Shown piece by piece: positions 1-7,409 of a stretch of 17,722 nucleotides of DNA. The notes beneath the pieces were generated by a model. That model saw only the letters and a program-made list of their open reading frames with translations. It was not told where the DNA came from and did not search any database. Positions within the stretch are counted from its first letter, which is position 1. Each line of letters opens with the position of its first letter. The stretch comes from CAYMCQ01 sp964389025 (GTDB lineage Bacteria > Verrucomicrobiota > Verrucomicrobiia > Limisphaerales > CAYMCQ01), in NCBI GenBank assembly GCA_964389025.1, contig CAYMCQ010000084.1, positions 1-17,722 on the forward strand. Reading direction: 5' to 3'. The position numbers and the translations under genes are program-made.

Positions 1-19
1 AGCTGTCAAACTTCGGGAG

Positions 20-40
20 TCCTCCGGCAGAGCCGGAGGA
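20..40 (+). other. Perfect 9-bp hairpin overlapping an SD-like motif
   Basis: TCCTCCGGC (20-28) is followed by a 3-nt loop and GCCGGAGGA (32-40), a perfect 9-bp stem. The 3' arm contains GGAGG, and an ATG follows 7 nt later at 47-49, but that reading frame stops after two codons. There is no T-run on either strand, so a Rho-independent terminator is not well supported. It could be a small dispersed repeat, the end of an upstream unit, or a stem that hides a ribosome-binding site. The structure is certain; its role is not known. Confidence 0.5.
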
Positions 41-59
41 TTTCCTATGAATTAATCTC

Positions 60-236
60 GTGGACACTGATTTGGCAGAGCAGCCGTTTACTGAGGTTCA
101 GCGCTTAGAGCACGAGACTGATTGGATTCATTGTCGTGTTCGAGACGGCAAGTGGGAAGGACACGGTGGGCCGTTCATGCTTGAGGAGATTCTGAAGGTT
201 TTCTTAGCATGGGCGGCAGAGAGACAGACTGTATGA
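60..236 (+). CDS. Possible small protein, 58 aa, unknown
   Basis: An open frame runs from GTG at 60 to TGA at 234-236 and encodes an acidic 58-residue product. It has a central stretch WIHCRVRDGKWEGHGGPF and a likely amphipathic helical tail LEEILKVFLAWAAERQ. The upstream in-frame stop is at 48-50, so only GTG60 or a rarer start is available. A better-placed ATG with a good SD (ATG at 47, GGAGG at 35-39) is out of frame by one base. Removing one T of the TT at 53-54 would give a start reading MNNLVDTDL. The gene may therefore be real with a GTG start, or a start-proximal frameshift remnant. I do not recognise the family. Composition looks protein-like rather than antisense. Confidence 0.35.
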   Translation: MDTDLAEQPFTEVQRLEHETDWIHCRVRDGKWEGHGGPFMLEEILKVFLAWAAERQTV

Positions 237-284
237 CGACGACGTGGCCTAATCCGGAGATAGGCTGCAAACTTCAGTGCGCAG

Positions 285-1145
285 TCATTTGATCTCGACC
301 ACGGACAACTGCTTGCGGAGCTTCCCGATGTTTACCTCGATGCGGTCGAGATACCAGTTCGCGCCGTCGGGATAGGGTTGGTTGAGATATTTATAGACGC
401 CGGCGAATTCGCGGTCGAGTTTGCGCTTCACGTAGTTGTCCCAAAAGCCCGGCGTCTTTTGCATCAGGTCGGCGGCGCTGGAGAACATGGCGACGGAACT
501 TGATTTTTCGCCGGAGTATTCCGCCGCCTCCTGAAACTCACCGTAAAGAATCGGAAGTTTTTCGACGTAATCATCCGCGGCCATCTGGCCGAGCAGGTCG
601 CCGGTGCCGAGCGCGTGACCGACGATTTTTTCCAGATCAGTGCGGAACGGGATCGCGCCGAGCGTCGTATCCACACCGGTGCAGCGGATCATGTGCTGGA
701 CGGAACTGATTTCCTTCGCGGGGAAATTTTTTTCAGAAAGCAGTTGCGCGGCGAAATCAGCGCTGCGCCCGACGTGGACGACGGTGTATTTGGCGCCGGT
801 GCCGTCCGGGTCATCACTCGTCTTAAGGTAGCCGGTGTCGTGCAACAGAATGGCGAGCAGGCCGAGTTCGAACAGCCGCTGCGTCAACAACGGCTGCGCG
901 CCCGTCGCGTGCCGGCAGCGCAGCAGGCGCACCATGCAAAGAGTCCCCTGCATCGTATGCTCGAAGTCGTGGTAGCGCGCGTCAATCGGGAGGTAGTTCT
1001 GGTATTTTCCCTCGAACGCATCGGTCATCCAACGGAATGCCTGCGGCACGAACGCGCGGTCGCCCTGCGGAAAAATGGAAAGGTAGGCGGCTTGAACTTC
1101 CGCCTCGACAGCACCGGCGTTTTTGGTCGAAACCGCCTGAAACAT
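285..1145 (-). CDS. HD-domain metal-dependent phosphohydrolase (PDEase-like)
   Basis: The 286-residue soluble protein has HD-superfamily motifs in order (numbering from the ATG at 1145): YHDFEH at 58-63, resembling the YHNxxH signature of cyclic-nucleotide phosphodiesterases; LLHDTGY at 101-106 with the metal-binding H102-D103; H124 in VVHVG; H151; and TGDLLGQ around D183. Such enzymes hydrolyse phosphoester bonds in nucleotides or cyclic nucleotides using one or two metal ions; the substrate cannot be read from sequence. The frame stays open to 1265, but that extension is arginine-rich, runs into the divergent dehydrogenase start and looks untranslated, so I start at MFQAVSTK. No SD is visible. 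It is transcribed away from the dehydrogenase across a 119-bp gap containing a dyad. No signal peptide or fused sensor domain is seen. Confidence 0.8.
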   Translation of the reverse strand: MFQAVSTKNAGAVEAEVQAAYLSIFPQGDRAFVPQAFRWMTDAFEGKYQNYLPIDARYHDFEHTMQGTLCMVRLLRCRHATGAQPLLTQRLFELGLLAILLHDTGYLKTSDDPDGTGAKYTVVHVGRSADFAAQLLSEKNFPAKEISSVQHMIRCTGVDTTLGAIPFRTDLEKIVGHALGTGDLLGQMAADDYVEKLPILYGEFQEAAEYSGEKSSSVAMFSSAADLMQKTPGFWDNYVKRKLDREFAGVYKYLNQPYPDGANWYLDRIEVNIGKLRKQLSVVEIK

Positions 1146-1192
1146 CGGAGTGAAATTAGCATGATGGCGGCAGGTTGCACGTTTTTTTCGCA

Positions 1193-1217
1193 ACTGGTGG
1201 CGGCTGCCGCAACCAGT
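1193..1217. promoter_or_regulatory. 25-bp dyad in a divergent intergenic region
   Basis: ACTGGT-g-GCGGC-t-GCCGC-a-ACCAGT is symmetric about position 1205, with 11 of 12 base pairs matching (g1199/a1211 is the only mismatch). It lies between the divergent starts at 1145 and 1265, where an operator for a dimeric regulator controlling both genes would be expected. It could also fold as an RNA hairpin in either leader. The symmetry is seen directly; the regulatory role is inferred from position. Confidence 0.45.
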
Positions 1218-1264
1218 CGAAAAGTTTTCTTTACTCACCCGCATTTGATGCCATAACTCCGTCA

Positions 1265-2356
1265 ATGAAAGCCGCCCTGCTTTATGGCAAAGAGGACATT
1301 CGGGTCAAACGGATTTCTCCCGCAGCGCTCAAGCCGGGCGAAGTGCGCATCCAGATCGAGGCCGCACTCACCTGCGGGACGGACTTGAAAGTTTTCAAGC
1401 GTGGTTATCATGAAAAGATGATCGTGCCGCCGTCGGTTTTTGGACATGAACTGGCGGGAGTCATCAGTGAAGTAAAGTCGCCCCTCACCCCGTCCCTCTC
1501 CCCATCGGATGGGGAGAGGGTGGCCTTCCGGCCGGGAGAGGGGAAATTCGGATGGCAAATCGGTGACCGCGTCGTCGTGGCCAACTCCGCGCCGTGCGGG
1601 GAATGTTTTCATTGCAAGGTTGGACAGGAAAATATCTGCGATGACTTGCTTTTTCTCAATGGAGCCTATGCGGAATCCATCGTCATCCCCGCGCGCATCG
1701 TGGCGAAAAACATGTTGCGGCTGAAACCGGAGACGGCTTTTCGCGACGCCGCGCTCGTTGAACCGCTGGCGTGCGTGGTGCAAGGCGTGGAGGAAACGAA
1801 GTTGCGGCGCGGACAGCATCTGCTCGTCATCGGCTCAGGCCCGATCGGCCTGATGTTTGTCGCGCTCGCAAAACATCTTGGCTGCGACGTGACGGTGGCA
1901 GGGCGACGCGCTGCGCGGTTGAAGGCGGCAAAAAAGCTTGGCGCGAAACTGGCGATTGACATTCACGAGGGGCTTGACCTCGTCACGAGAGTCCGTGAGG
2001 CCACCAAGACGCAGTTCGACGCGGTCGTGGAAGCGGTTGGCAAACCAGAGGCGTGGGAAGCCGCAGTGCACCTCGTCCGCAAAGGCGGCACGGTGAATTT
2101 CTTCGGCGGCTGTCCCTCGGGCACGACGGTCTCGCTCGACACGACGCTGATCCATTATTCCGACCTGACGTTGTTGGCGAGTTTCCACCACACGCCGCGC
2201 ACCATCCGGCGCGCGCTGGAATTCATCGAGGCCGGCGTGATCCGCGCCTCGGATTTCGTGGATGGGGAATGTTCGTTGAACGATCTGCCGGAAGTGTTTC
2301 AGCAGATGACCGTGGGCAATCACGCGGTGAAAACTTTAATTCGCGTGAGGGAATAA
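1265..2356 (+). CDS. Zinc-dependent medium-chain alcohol/polyol dehydrogenase
   Basis: This cytosolic NAD(P)-dependent MDR enzyme is of the threonine/sorbitol dehydrogenase type. Visible are the catalytic-zinc Cys in CGTD, GHELAG with the His/Glu pair, the structural-zinc cysteine cluster CGECFHCKVGQENIC (four Cys), the ligand Glu in LVEPLACV, and the Rossmann glycine motif GSGPIGLM followed by GRRAARLKAAKKLGA. It should oxidise a secondary alcohol or polyol; the exact substrate is open. The start at ATG1265 (MKAALLYGK) fits the family; an upstream in-frame ATG at 1175 would add 30 atypical residues. It is 363 aa long and includes about 23 extra residues (SPLTPSLSPSDGERV and onward) between GVISEV and QIGDRVV. 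These are encoded by a palindromic repeat at 1479-1545, and the frame remains intact. It is convergent with dedA, with 17 bp between the stops. Confidence 0.88.
   Translation: MKAALLYGKEDIRVKRISPAALKPGEVRIQIEAALTCGTDLKVFKRGYHEKMIVPPSVFGHELAGVISEVKSPLTPSLSPSDGERVAFRPGEGKFGWQIGDRVVVANSAPCGECFHCKVGQENICDDLLFLNGAYAESIVIPARIVAKNMLRLKPETAFRDAALVEPLACVVQGVEETKLRRGQHLLVIGSGPIGLMFVALAKHLGCDVTVAGRRAARLKAAKKLGAKLAIDIHEGLDLVTRVREATKTQFDAVVEAVGKPEAWEAAVHLVRKGGTVNFFGGCPSGTTVSLDTTLIHYSDLTLLASFHHTPRTIRRALEFIEAGVIRASDFVDGECSLNDLPEVFQQMTVGNHAVKTLIRVRE
1479..1545 (+). repeat. Palindromic repeat inserted in frame in the dehydrogenase
   Basis: CCCTCTCCCC (1494-1503) and GGGGAGAGGG (1511-1520) form a perfect 10-bp stem with a 7-nt loop. 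Outer bases CCCCTC (1481-1486) can also pair with GAGGGG (1538-1543). The C-rich-then-G-rich pattern, and its translation LTPSLSPSDGER, match an interspersed element I recall from many proteobacterial and verrucomicrobial genomes (memory, not searched). It falls at a position where homologous dehydrogenases have a short turn before the GDRV motif. The edges are approximate. Confidence 0.8.
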
Positions 2357-2373
2357 TCGCGTCCGCCGCGTCG

Positions 2374-3045
2374 TCATGGTGTTGGCGTTGACCGGCGCTT
2401 CCCGGCCGTCAAACGTTTGCGCTCGCGCCAAAACTCAATCACGCCGGGCAGGATGGAGACGAAAATGATCGCCAGCACCACCAGCGAAAAATTTTCCCGG
2501 ACAATCTGCAGGTTGCCGAAGTAATGGCCTGCCGGAACGAGCAGTCCGATCCACAACAGCGCGCCCGTCACATTGAACATCATGAAGCGCGAATAGGTCA
2601 TCTTGCCGACGCCCGCCACGAACGGCGCGAACGTGCGCACGATGGGCACGAAGCGCGCAATGATGATAGTCTTGCCGCCGTAACGCTCGTAAAAGTTGTG
2701 CGTGCGCTGGAGATACTCCGGCTTGACGATGCGCGGAAAACGTTTCTGGACCTTTTCGCCGAGAAAATAGCCGATCCAGTAGTTCACGGTGTCGCCCAAA
2801 ATCGCGGCGACACCCAGAACCACGAGCACTATCCAAAAATTCAATCCGCCTTCGCGGGCCGTCAGTGCGCCGACGGCAAACAGCAACGAATCGCCCGGCA
2901 GAATCGGCGTCACCACGAGACCGGTTTCACAAAACACGATCAAGAACAGGATCACATACAGCCACGGGCCGAATTGCGTCACCAGGTCGTCCAGGTGCCG
3001 GTCCAGATGCAGAATGAAATCAACCGCGTGCTTCAAATATTCCAT
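2374..3045 (-). CDS. DedA family inner-membrane protein
   Basis: The 223-residue polytopic protein matches the DedA/SNARE-associated family in length and motifs. Seen are FCETGLVVTPILPGDSLLF (38-56), the acidic-residue GDTVNYWIGYFLG (84-96), and the conserved arginine segment ARFVPIVRTFAPFVAG (130-145). Hydrophobic stretches lie at about 28-50, 70-95, 155-175 and 185-203. Some DedA proteins have been shown to flip phospholipid or undecaprenyl-phosphate carriers across the inner membrane, and loss often affects proton motive force and envelope integrity; which substrate applies here is unknown. The start ATG at 3045 is natural (MEYLKHAV). A 165-bp gap with no recognisable gene separates it from the downstream end of the glycosylase gene on the same strand. 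Confidence 0.92.
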   Translation of the reverse strand: MEYLKHAVDFILHLDRHLDDLVTQFGPWLYVILFLIVFCETGLVVTPILPGDSLLFAVGALTAREGGLNFWIVLVVLGVAAILGDTVNYWIGYFLGEKVQKRFPRIVKPEYLQRTHNFYERYGGKTIIIARFVPIVRTFAPFVAGVGKMTYSRFMMFNVTGALLWIGLLVPAGHYFGNLQIVRENFSLVVLAIIFVSILPGVIEFWRERKRLTAGKRRSTPTP

Positions 3046-3210
3046 GATGGGCGGGTTTATAGCGGAAAACCAGGAGCGTGCAAGACGTTATCGTTGGGCA
3101 TCTCAATTTTTCCGTCCGCACCCAATGCGACGGCGGCGGAGTCACGACTTCCTCTCGACTGCGGCAGGATGAACCTTGAAAATTCGGGCGCCGAGATTTG
3201 CGCTGACAAA

Positions 3211-4080
3211 TTATCCCCGCAGAAAATAATTCCTCTGCTTTTCGCTAATCGGCATCCCGAGTTTCTCCATCACTTGCAGCATGTCTTCCCAGACTTTGCG
3301 CTTCTCGTGCATCGCCTGGTTGCGCAGCAGGTAGGCCGGGTGATACGTCGGCATGAGCGGTGTATCGCGGTAGGTGTGCCAGTTGCCGCGCAGCTTCGTG
3401 ATGCCGGATTTGTTGAGCAAACCTTCCATCGCCGTGCCGCCGAGCGCGACCAAAACCTTCGGGCGGATCAAATCAATCTGCTCGTGCAAATATGGAATGC
3501 ACGTCGCCATTTCATCGGAAGTCGGTTTGCGATTGCCACTGGCTTGCGCGGGCGTGTCAGGACGGCATTTCAAAATGTTGCCGATGTAAACGTTCTCGCG
3601 GCGCAAGCCCATCGCCAGAATGATTTTCGTGAGCAACTCCCCTGCCCGTCCGACGAACGGTTCGCCTTGCGTGTCTTCGTCCGCTCCCGGCGCTTCACCG
3701 ACGAACATCAGTTCCGCATCAATGCTGCCGACGCCAAACACCACGTTTTTTCGCGACGACGCGAGGTGCGGGCATTTGATGCAAGCCTGCGCGCGCGCGC
3801 GAAGCTCGGCGAACGCGGCGGCCTTCGCTTCCGGAGTGAGGGAATGAACCGGGGTTTGTTTTTCATCGGGCGGCGAAAACAGAGATTGCTCCATGGAAGT
3901 TGTTGCCGGTTTCGCCGGAATAATCTGCGGTGGCGAAGCCTCCGTTGCTGGCCGGACGGGAGCCTGTTTCAGCGCGGCCAAAGTTTCCGGCGAAACGGAA
4001 ACAAACCGCGCGCCGTGGGATTTCCGTTCCTCCAAATGCCGGATCGTAGCATCGAGGAGTTGGTCGTAAGCCGAGGACAT
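3211..4080 (-). CDS. Family 4 uracil-DNA glycosylase (iron-sulfur)
   Basis: This is a type-4 (SPO1 polymerase-related) uracil-DNA glycosylase, which removes uracil from DNA in base excision repair. With numbering from ATG4080, it shows the motif GEAPGADED (128-136), FVGRAGELL (142-150), the KCRPD motif, and the C-terminal active-site loop TYHPAYLLR (245-253). Cys100 and Cys103 (CIKC), Cys172 and Cys194 are placed to hold the family's 4Fe-4S cluster. Residues 30-85 form a low-complexity Pro/Ala-rich linker after an N-terminal helix, common in longer members. ATG4089 (MPLM) is an alternative start. The open frame continues to 4212, but that part passes through an inverted repeat and overlaps the next gene, so it is not used. 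No SD is seen. Confidence 0.92.
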   Translation of the reverse strand: MSSAYDQLLDATIRHLEERKSHGARFVSVSPETLAALKQAPVRPATEASPPQIIPAKPATTSMEQSLFSPPDEKQTPVHSLTPEAKAAAFAELRARAQACIKCPHLASSRKNVVFGVGSIDAELMFVGEAPGADEDTQGEPFVGRAGELLTKIILAMGLRRENVYIGNILKCRPDTPAQASGNRKPTSDEMATCIPYLHEQIDLIRPKVLVALGGTAMEGLLNKSGITKLRGNWHTYRDTPLMPTYHPAYLLRNQAMHEKRKVWEDMLQVMEKLGMPISEKQRNYFLRG

Positions 4081-4092
4081 CAAGGGCATTGT

Positions 4093-4160
4093 AGGAGACT
4101 TTGTAAGGAGACTCACTCCTTTTCTGAAAAAATTGTCCGAGTCTCCTTGCGCAGTCTCCT
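4093..4160. repeat. Double-unit inverted repeat upstream of the glycosylase
   Basis: The left arm AGGAGACT-ttgt-AAGGAGACTC (4093-4114) and the right arm GAGTCTCCTT-gcgc-AGTCTCCT (4139-4160) are reverse complements except in the 4-nt spacers. They enclose a 24-nt loop. Each arm itself contains the 8-mer AGGAGACT (or its complement) twice. The element fills most of the gap between the hydrolase stop (4173) and the glycosylase start. It may be a dispersed repeat or act in the leader RNA. Confidence 0.75.
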
Positions 4161-4172
4161 GCGCTCGCGTTC

Positions 4173-4853
4173 TCAACGAATGTGCGTCGGCTGTAAATAT
4201 TTCAAGAACCATTCCGCCGCAAGTTCGGCAACTTTTTCCAACGCGCCCGGCTCTTCAAACAAATGGCCCGCGCCTGGAATGATCGTCAGTAACTTCTCGC
4301 AATTCATTTGTCCGCGCGCTTCCTCGTTCAATTCGATGACCGCTTCATCAAGCGCGCCGACGATCAACAGCGTCGGCGCTTTTACGTTCTGCAACGCTTC
4401 GTCCGCGAGATCAGGCCGCCCTCCGCGCGAAACGACCGCGCGGATTTTTTCGCCAAGTTCCGCCGCTGCCACGAGCGCAGCCGCCGCGCCAGTGCTCGAG
4501 CCGAAATAACCGATTGGAAAATCGCGCGTGATTTTCTGCTCCAAAACCCACGCCGTCGTGGAAAGCAATCGTTCCGCCAGCAATCCGATGTCAAATCGAA
4601 GATGCCGCGTGAACTGTTCGAGTTGCTCCTCCTCTTGAGTCAGTAGATCAAACAGCAGCGTCCCCAAACCGTGGTCGCGCAACGCGGTCGCGACCGATTG
4701 GTTTCGCGGGCTGTGCCGGCTGCTGCCGCTGCCGTGCGCGAACAGCACAAGACCCGTCGCGCCGGATGGAATTTTCAGTTCGCCCTTGAGTTCGATTTTC
4801 CCATGCGGGATGCAGATTTCGCTGGCTTGAATTTCGGAATGACGAATTTTCAT
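4173..4853 (-). CDS. Alpha/beta hydrolase, dienelactone hydrolase-like
   Basis: The 226-residue protein has an alpha/beta-hydrolase fold. It shows the oxyanion segment LFAHGSGSSRHSPRN (38-51), nucleophile elbow GSSTG with Ser120, acidic residue Asp169 in VGALDEAV, and His197 in GAGHLFEE, so the Ser-Asp-His triad is complete. This subgroup (HAHGSGSSRHSPRN type) is, as I recall, often found fused to a phosphoribosyltransferase domain; here it stands alone. The substrate is not predictable. Its C-terminal end lies 92 bp upstream of the glycosylase start on the same strand, with the inverted repeat in between, so co-transcription is possible. It starts at ATG4853, divergent from gamma-glutamyltransferase across a 203-bp gap where I see no confident promoter. 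Confidence 0.85.
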   Translation of the reverse strand: MKIRHSEIQASEICIPHGKIELKGELKIPSGATGLVLFAHGSGSSRHSPRNQSVATALRDHGLGTLLFDLLTQEEEQLEQFTRHLRFDIGLLAERLLSTTAWVLEQKITRDFPIGYFGSSTGAAAALVAAAELGEKIRAVVSRGGRPDLADEALQNVKAPTLLIVGALDEAVIELNEEARGQMNCEKLLTIIPGAGHLFEEPGALEKVAELAAEWFLKYLQPTHIR

Positions 4854-5056
4854 ATTGCGCTCCTCGCGCTGTCCTTTTGAATATTGCCCCGCGCGCGACA
4901 GAGTTCAAAAGACTTTTCCAAAAAGTTGGCCGTGCCCCGATTGGGTGAATTTTTCGAGGACGAGAAGGAGAGCGATCCAGCGACTGACTCCGGCACTACC
5001 AATTTCCGGTCGTGCGGAATTTCAGTTCGTTTCCTCAAAAGAACCTTGTATTCTCC

Positions 5057-6763
5057 ATGCTCATGAAGCCGTCAGATAAATCAATTTGGATTCCAGCCAT
5101 CATCTTGACTCTGCAAACCATCGCTGCCGAACCGATTGGCGCGCAAGATCGCACGCAGGCGCGTTCGATGGTCGTGTCGCGCGGCGGCATCGTCGCGTCG
5201 GAACATCCACTGGCGTCGCAAGCCGGAGCGACCATTCTCGCTCAAGGCGGCAACGCCGTTGACGCCGCCATCGCCGCCAACGCGACGATGGGAGTCGTGG
5301 CGCCGATGATGTGCGGGATTGGCGGCGATTTGTTCGCGATTGTCTATGAGGCGAAGAGTGGAAAGATTTATGGATTGAATGCGAGCGGTTGGGCACCGGA
5401 GGGACTGACCATTGAGTTTCTCAAAGCCAGAGGTTTTGAAACGATGCCGTCGAAAGGGATTCATTCGGTGACGGTGCCGGGCGCGGTGGATGGTTGGGAA
5501 AAGTTGAGCCGCCGTTTTGGAAAAAGGAGACTGTCCGAGGTGCTGGCACCGGCGATTCATTTTGCCGAAAAAGGATTTCCGGTGACCGAACTGGACTCCG
5601 CATACTGGCTGGGCGGCGAAAATTTGCTGCGCAAGGATGAAAACGCGACGCGCACCTATCTGCCGAATGGCCGCGCGCCGCGACTCGGTGAAATTTTCCG
5701 GAACGCGGATCTGGCGCGCTCCTACCGGCGAATCGCGGCGAGAGGTCGCGACGGGTTTTACAAGGGCGAGACCGCGAAGCATCTGGTCGAATATTCAAAG
5801 CGTCACGGTGGAACGATGAACGCCGATGATCTCGCGAAGTTTTCCTGCGAATGGGTCGAACCGATTTCCGCCACCTACCACGGCTGGACGGTTTATGAAA
5901 TTCCGCCGAACGGACAGGGGATTGCCGCGCTCATGATGCTGAACGTGATGGAGAATTTTCCGCTCGCCGACAATGGACACAACTCCGTGGCGGCGCTGCA
6001 CGTGATGATCGAAGCCAAAAAACTTGCTTACGCCGACATGCTGCGTTACGTGGCCGATCCCAAGTTCAGCAAAGTTCCTGTCGCCGGAATTCTTTCCAAG
6101 GACTATGCCCGTCAACGCGCCAAACTCATTGACCCGGACAAGGCGAATTGCCACGTCGAGGCGGGCACTCCACCCGCCGCTGGCAATGACACGACCTACC
6201 TCTGCGCGGTGGACAGCGACGGGAACATCGTTTCGTTGATCCAAAGCAACTACGGCTCGTTCGGTTCGGGATTGGTGCCGGATGAATGCGGGTTTGTGCT
6301 GCAAAATCGAGGCGGCTTGTTTTCGCTCGACCCCAAACATCCGAATCATCTGGCGGGACGCAAACGGCCGTTGCACACGATTATTCCGGCGATGATGGAG
6401 AAGGGCGATGTGCGCGTCGCGTTTGGCATCATGGGCGGTTGGAATCAATCGCAGGCGCACGCGCAGTTTGTTTCCAACGTGGCGGATCACAAAATGAACA
6501 TTCAAGCCGCGCTCGAAGCGCCGCGATTCAGCAAAGGATCGTTCGACGGTTGCGACGTGGCTGTGGAAGCGCGCATTCCAGCGTCAACCGTCAGCGCGCT
6601 GGAAGCCAAAGGTCACCAAGTCCAGACGAAAGGGAATTTCAGCCAGACGGTGGGCGGCGGCCAGGCTGTGATGCGGGATTTTTCTGCCGGCGTCAACTAT
6701 GGCGCTTCTGACCCGCGCAAGGACGGCGCCGCTATACCAGAACCGTGGCTCGGAAAAAAGTGA
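5057..6763 (+). CDS. Gamma-glutamyltransferase family protein, exported
   Basis: This Ntn-hydrolase of 568 aa would cleave or transfer the gamma-glutamyl group of glutathione and related compounds. A signal peptide is visible from MLMKPSDKSIWIPAIILTLQ, with likely cleavage after TIAA or IGA, placing the enzyme in the periplasm or outside. Motifs are NAVDAAIAANATMGVV, MCGIGGDLFAIVY, GIHSVTVPGAVDGW, the autoprocessing nucleophile Thr379 in NDTTYLCAVD, QSNYGSFGSG, and GRKRPLHTIIPAM (K436-R437-P438), which corresponds to the canonical KRPLSSM. The small-subunit glycine-rich part reads IMGGWNQSQAHAQ, closer to YwrD-like members than to E. coli Ggt. A GTG at 5012 would also be in frame, but the signal sequence fits ATG5057 or ATG5063. 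It is convergent with pgsA, 50 bp apart. Confidence 0.92.
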   Translation: MLMKPSDKSIWIPAIILTLQTIAAEPIGAQDRTQARSMVVSRGGIVASEHPLASQAGATILAQGGNAVDAAIAANATMGVVAPMMCGIGGDLFAIVYEAKSGKIYGLNASGWAPEGLTIEFLKARGFETMPSKGIHSVTVPGAVDGWEKLSRRFGKRRLSEVLAPAIHFAEKGFPVTELDSAYWLGGENLLRKDENATRTYLPNGRAPRLGEIFRNADLARSYRRIAARGRDGFYKGETAKHLVEYSKRHGGTMNADDLAKFSCEWVEPISATYHGWTVYEIPPNGQGIAALMMLNVMENFPLADNGHNSVAALHVMIEAKKLAYADMLRYVADPKFSKVPVAGILSKDYARQRAKLIDPDKANCHVEAGTPPAAGNDTTYLCAVDSDGNIVSLIQSNYGSFGSGLVPDECGFVLQNRGGLFSLDPKHPNHLAGRKRPLHTIIPAMMEKGDVRVAFGIMGGWNQSQAHAQFVSNVADHKMNIQAALEAPRFSKGSFDGCDVAVEARIPASTVSALEAKGHQVQTKGNFSQTVGGGQAVMRDFSAGVNYGASDPRKDGAAIPEPWLGKK

Positions 6764-6813
6764 TCCGCGCTCACTACTTCAACGAGCGCTCGCTGTTGAC
6801 AGGCAAACTCCAT

Positions 6814-7389
6814 TCAGCGTGACGCCGAACTCGTCGGATGCGCGCTCAATTGCCTCACGCCGTCCCAGACGTAGAGCAGGCCGGAAATGCCCGTGCAAAT
6901 TGCCGCCGCTAGCGCAATTTCATCCAGCCAGTTGCTTTGCCATTTCAGCAACACCCAAATCACCGTAGCCATTTGCAGCACCGTTGCGACTTTTCCAAGC
7001 CAGCGCGGGCGCACTTTGACTTTTCCGCAAACGATGTGGATGACAATCATCCCAATCAGTATCAAAACATCACGGCTCAAGATGACGCCAGCCAGCCAGA
7101 GCGGAAGCCTCGGCAGAATCGGTCCGTTGTCCACGCTCAACAAAATAATTCCCGACACCAACAGCAACTTGTCCGCGAGCGGGTCGAGGATTGCGCCCAG
7201 TTCGCTGCGTTGGTTGTAGCGCCGCGCGATGTAGCCATCCACGCCGTCGCTGATGGCGCAGAGCGCAAAACAAAGGATTGCGAGGACTCGATAAGTCTCA
7301 TTCTCGTTCTTCACGTAATACAGCATCAGCACGATGAAAAACGGAATCAGAAAAACCCGCCCGATGGTCACTTTGTTTGCCGTGGTCAT
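6814..7389 (-). CDS. pgsA: CDP-alcohol phosphatidyltransferase (PgsA-like)
   Basis: The 191-residue integral membrane enzyme is most like CDP-diacylglycerol-glycerol-3-phosphate 3-phosphatidyltransferase, the committed step to phosphatidylglycerol and cardiolipin. The family signature is complete: D51, G52, A55, R56, G65, D69 and D73, inside SDGVDGYIARRYN and LGAILDPLADK. Five to six hydrophobic segments are seen (about 8-26, 34-48, 72-86, 92-120, 133-150, 153-172). The N-terminal TIGRVFLIPFF is typical of PgsA. Other CDP-alcohol transferases share the signature, so the gene symbol is probable, not certain. It lies downstream of the transporter remnant and a hairpin repeat (7410-7486) on the same strand; the short leader holds no clear SD. 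Confidence 0.85.
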   Translation of the reverse strand: MTTANKVTIGRVFLIPFFIVLMLYYVKNENETYRVLAILCFALCAISDGVDGYIARRYNQRSELGAILDPLADKLLLVSGIILLSVDNGPILPRLPLWLAGVILSRDVLILIGMIVIHIVCGKVKVRPRWLGKVATVLQMATVIWVLLKWQSNWLDEIALAAAICTGISGLLYVWDGVRQLSAHPTSSASR

Positions 7390-7409
7390 GATTCGAGATG
7401 CCGGAGTTT

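Noticed and set aside
615..1256. A 213-codon open frame opposite the HD protein
   Set aside because: No motif, and the opposite strand encodes intact HD metal-binding residues.
2524..4509. A 661-codon open frame on the plus strand
   Set aside because: It runs antisense through dedA, the glycosylase and the hydrolase, all of which have clear family motifs; its product is His/Arg/Gln-rich with no recognisable domain. High GC at third positions explains the openness.
6767..6789. GCGCTC/GAGCGC hairpin between the gamma-glutamyltransferase and pgsA stops as a terminator
   Set aside because: Only a 6-bp stem with an 11-nt loop and no T-run on either strand.
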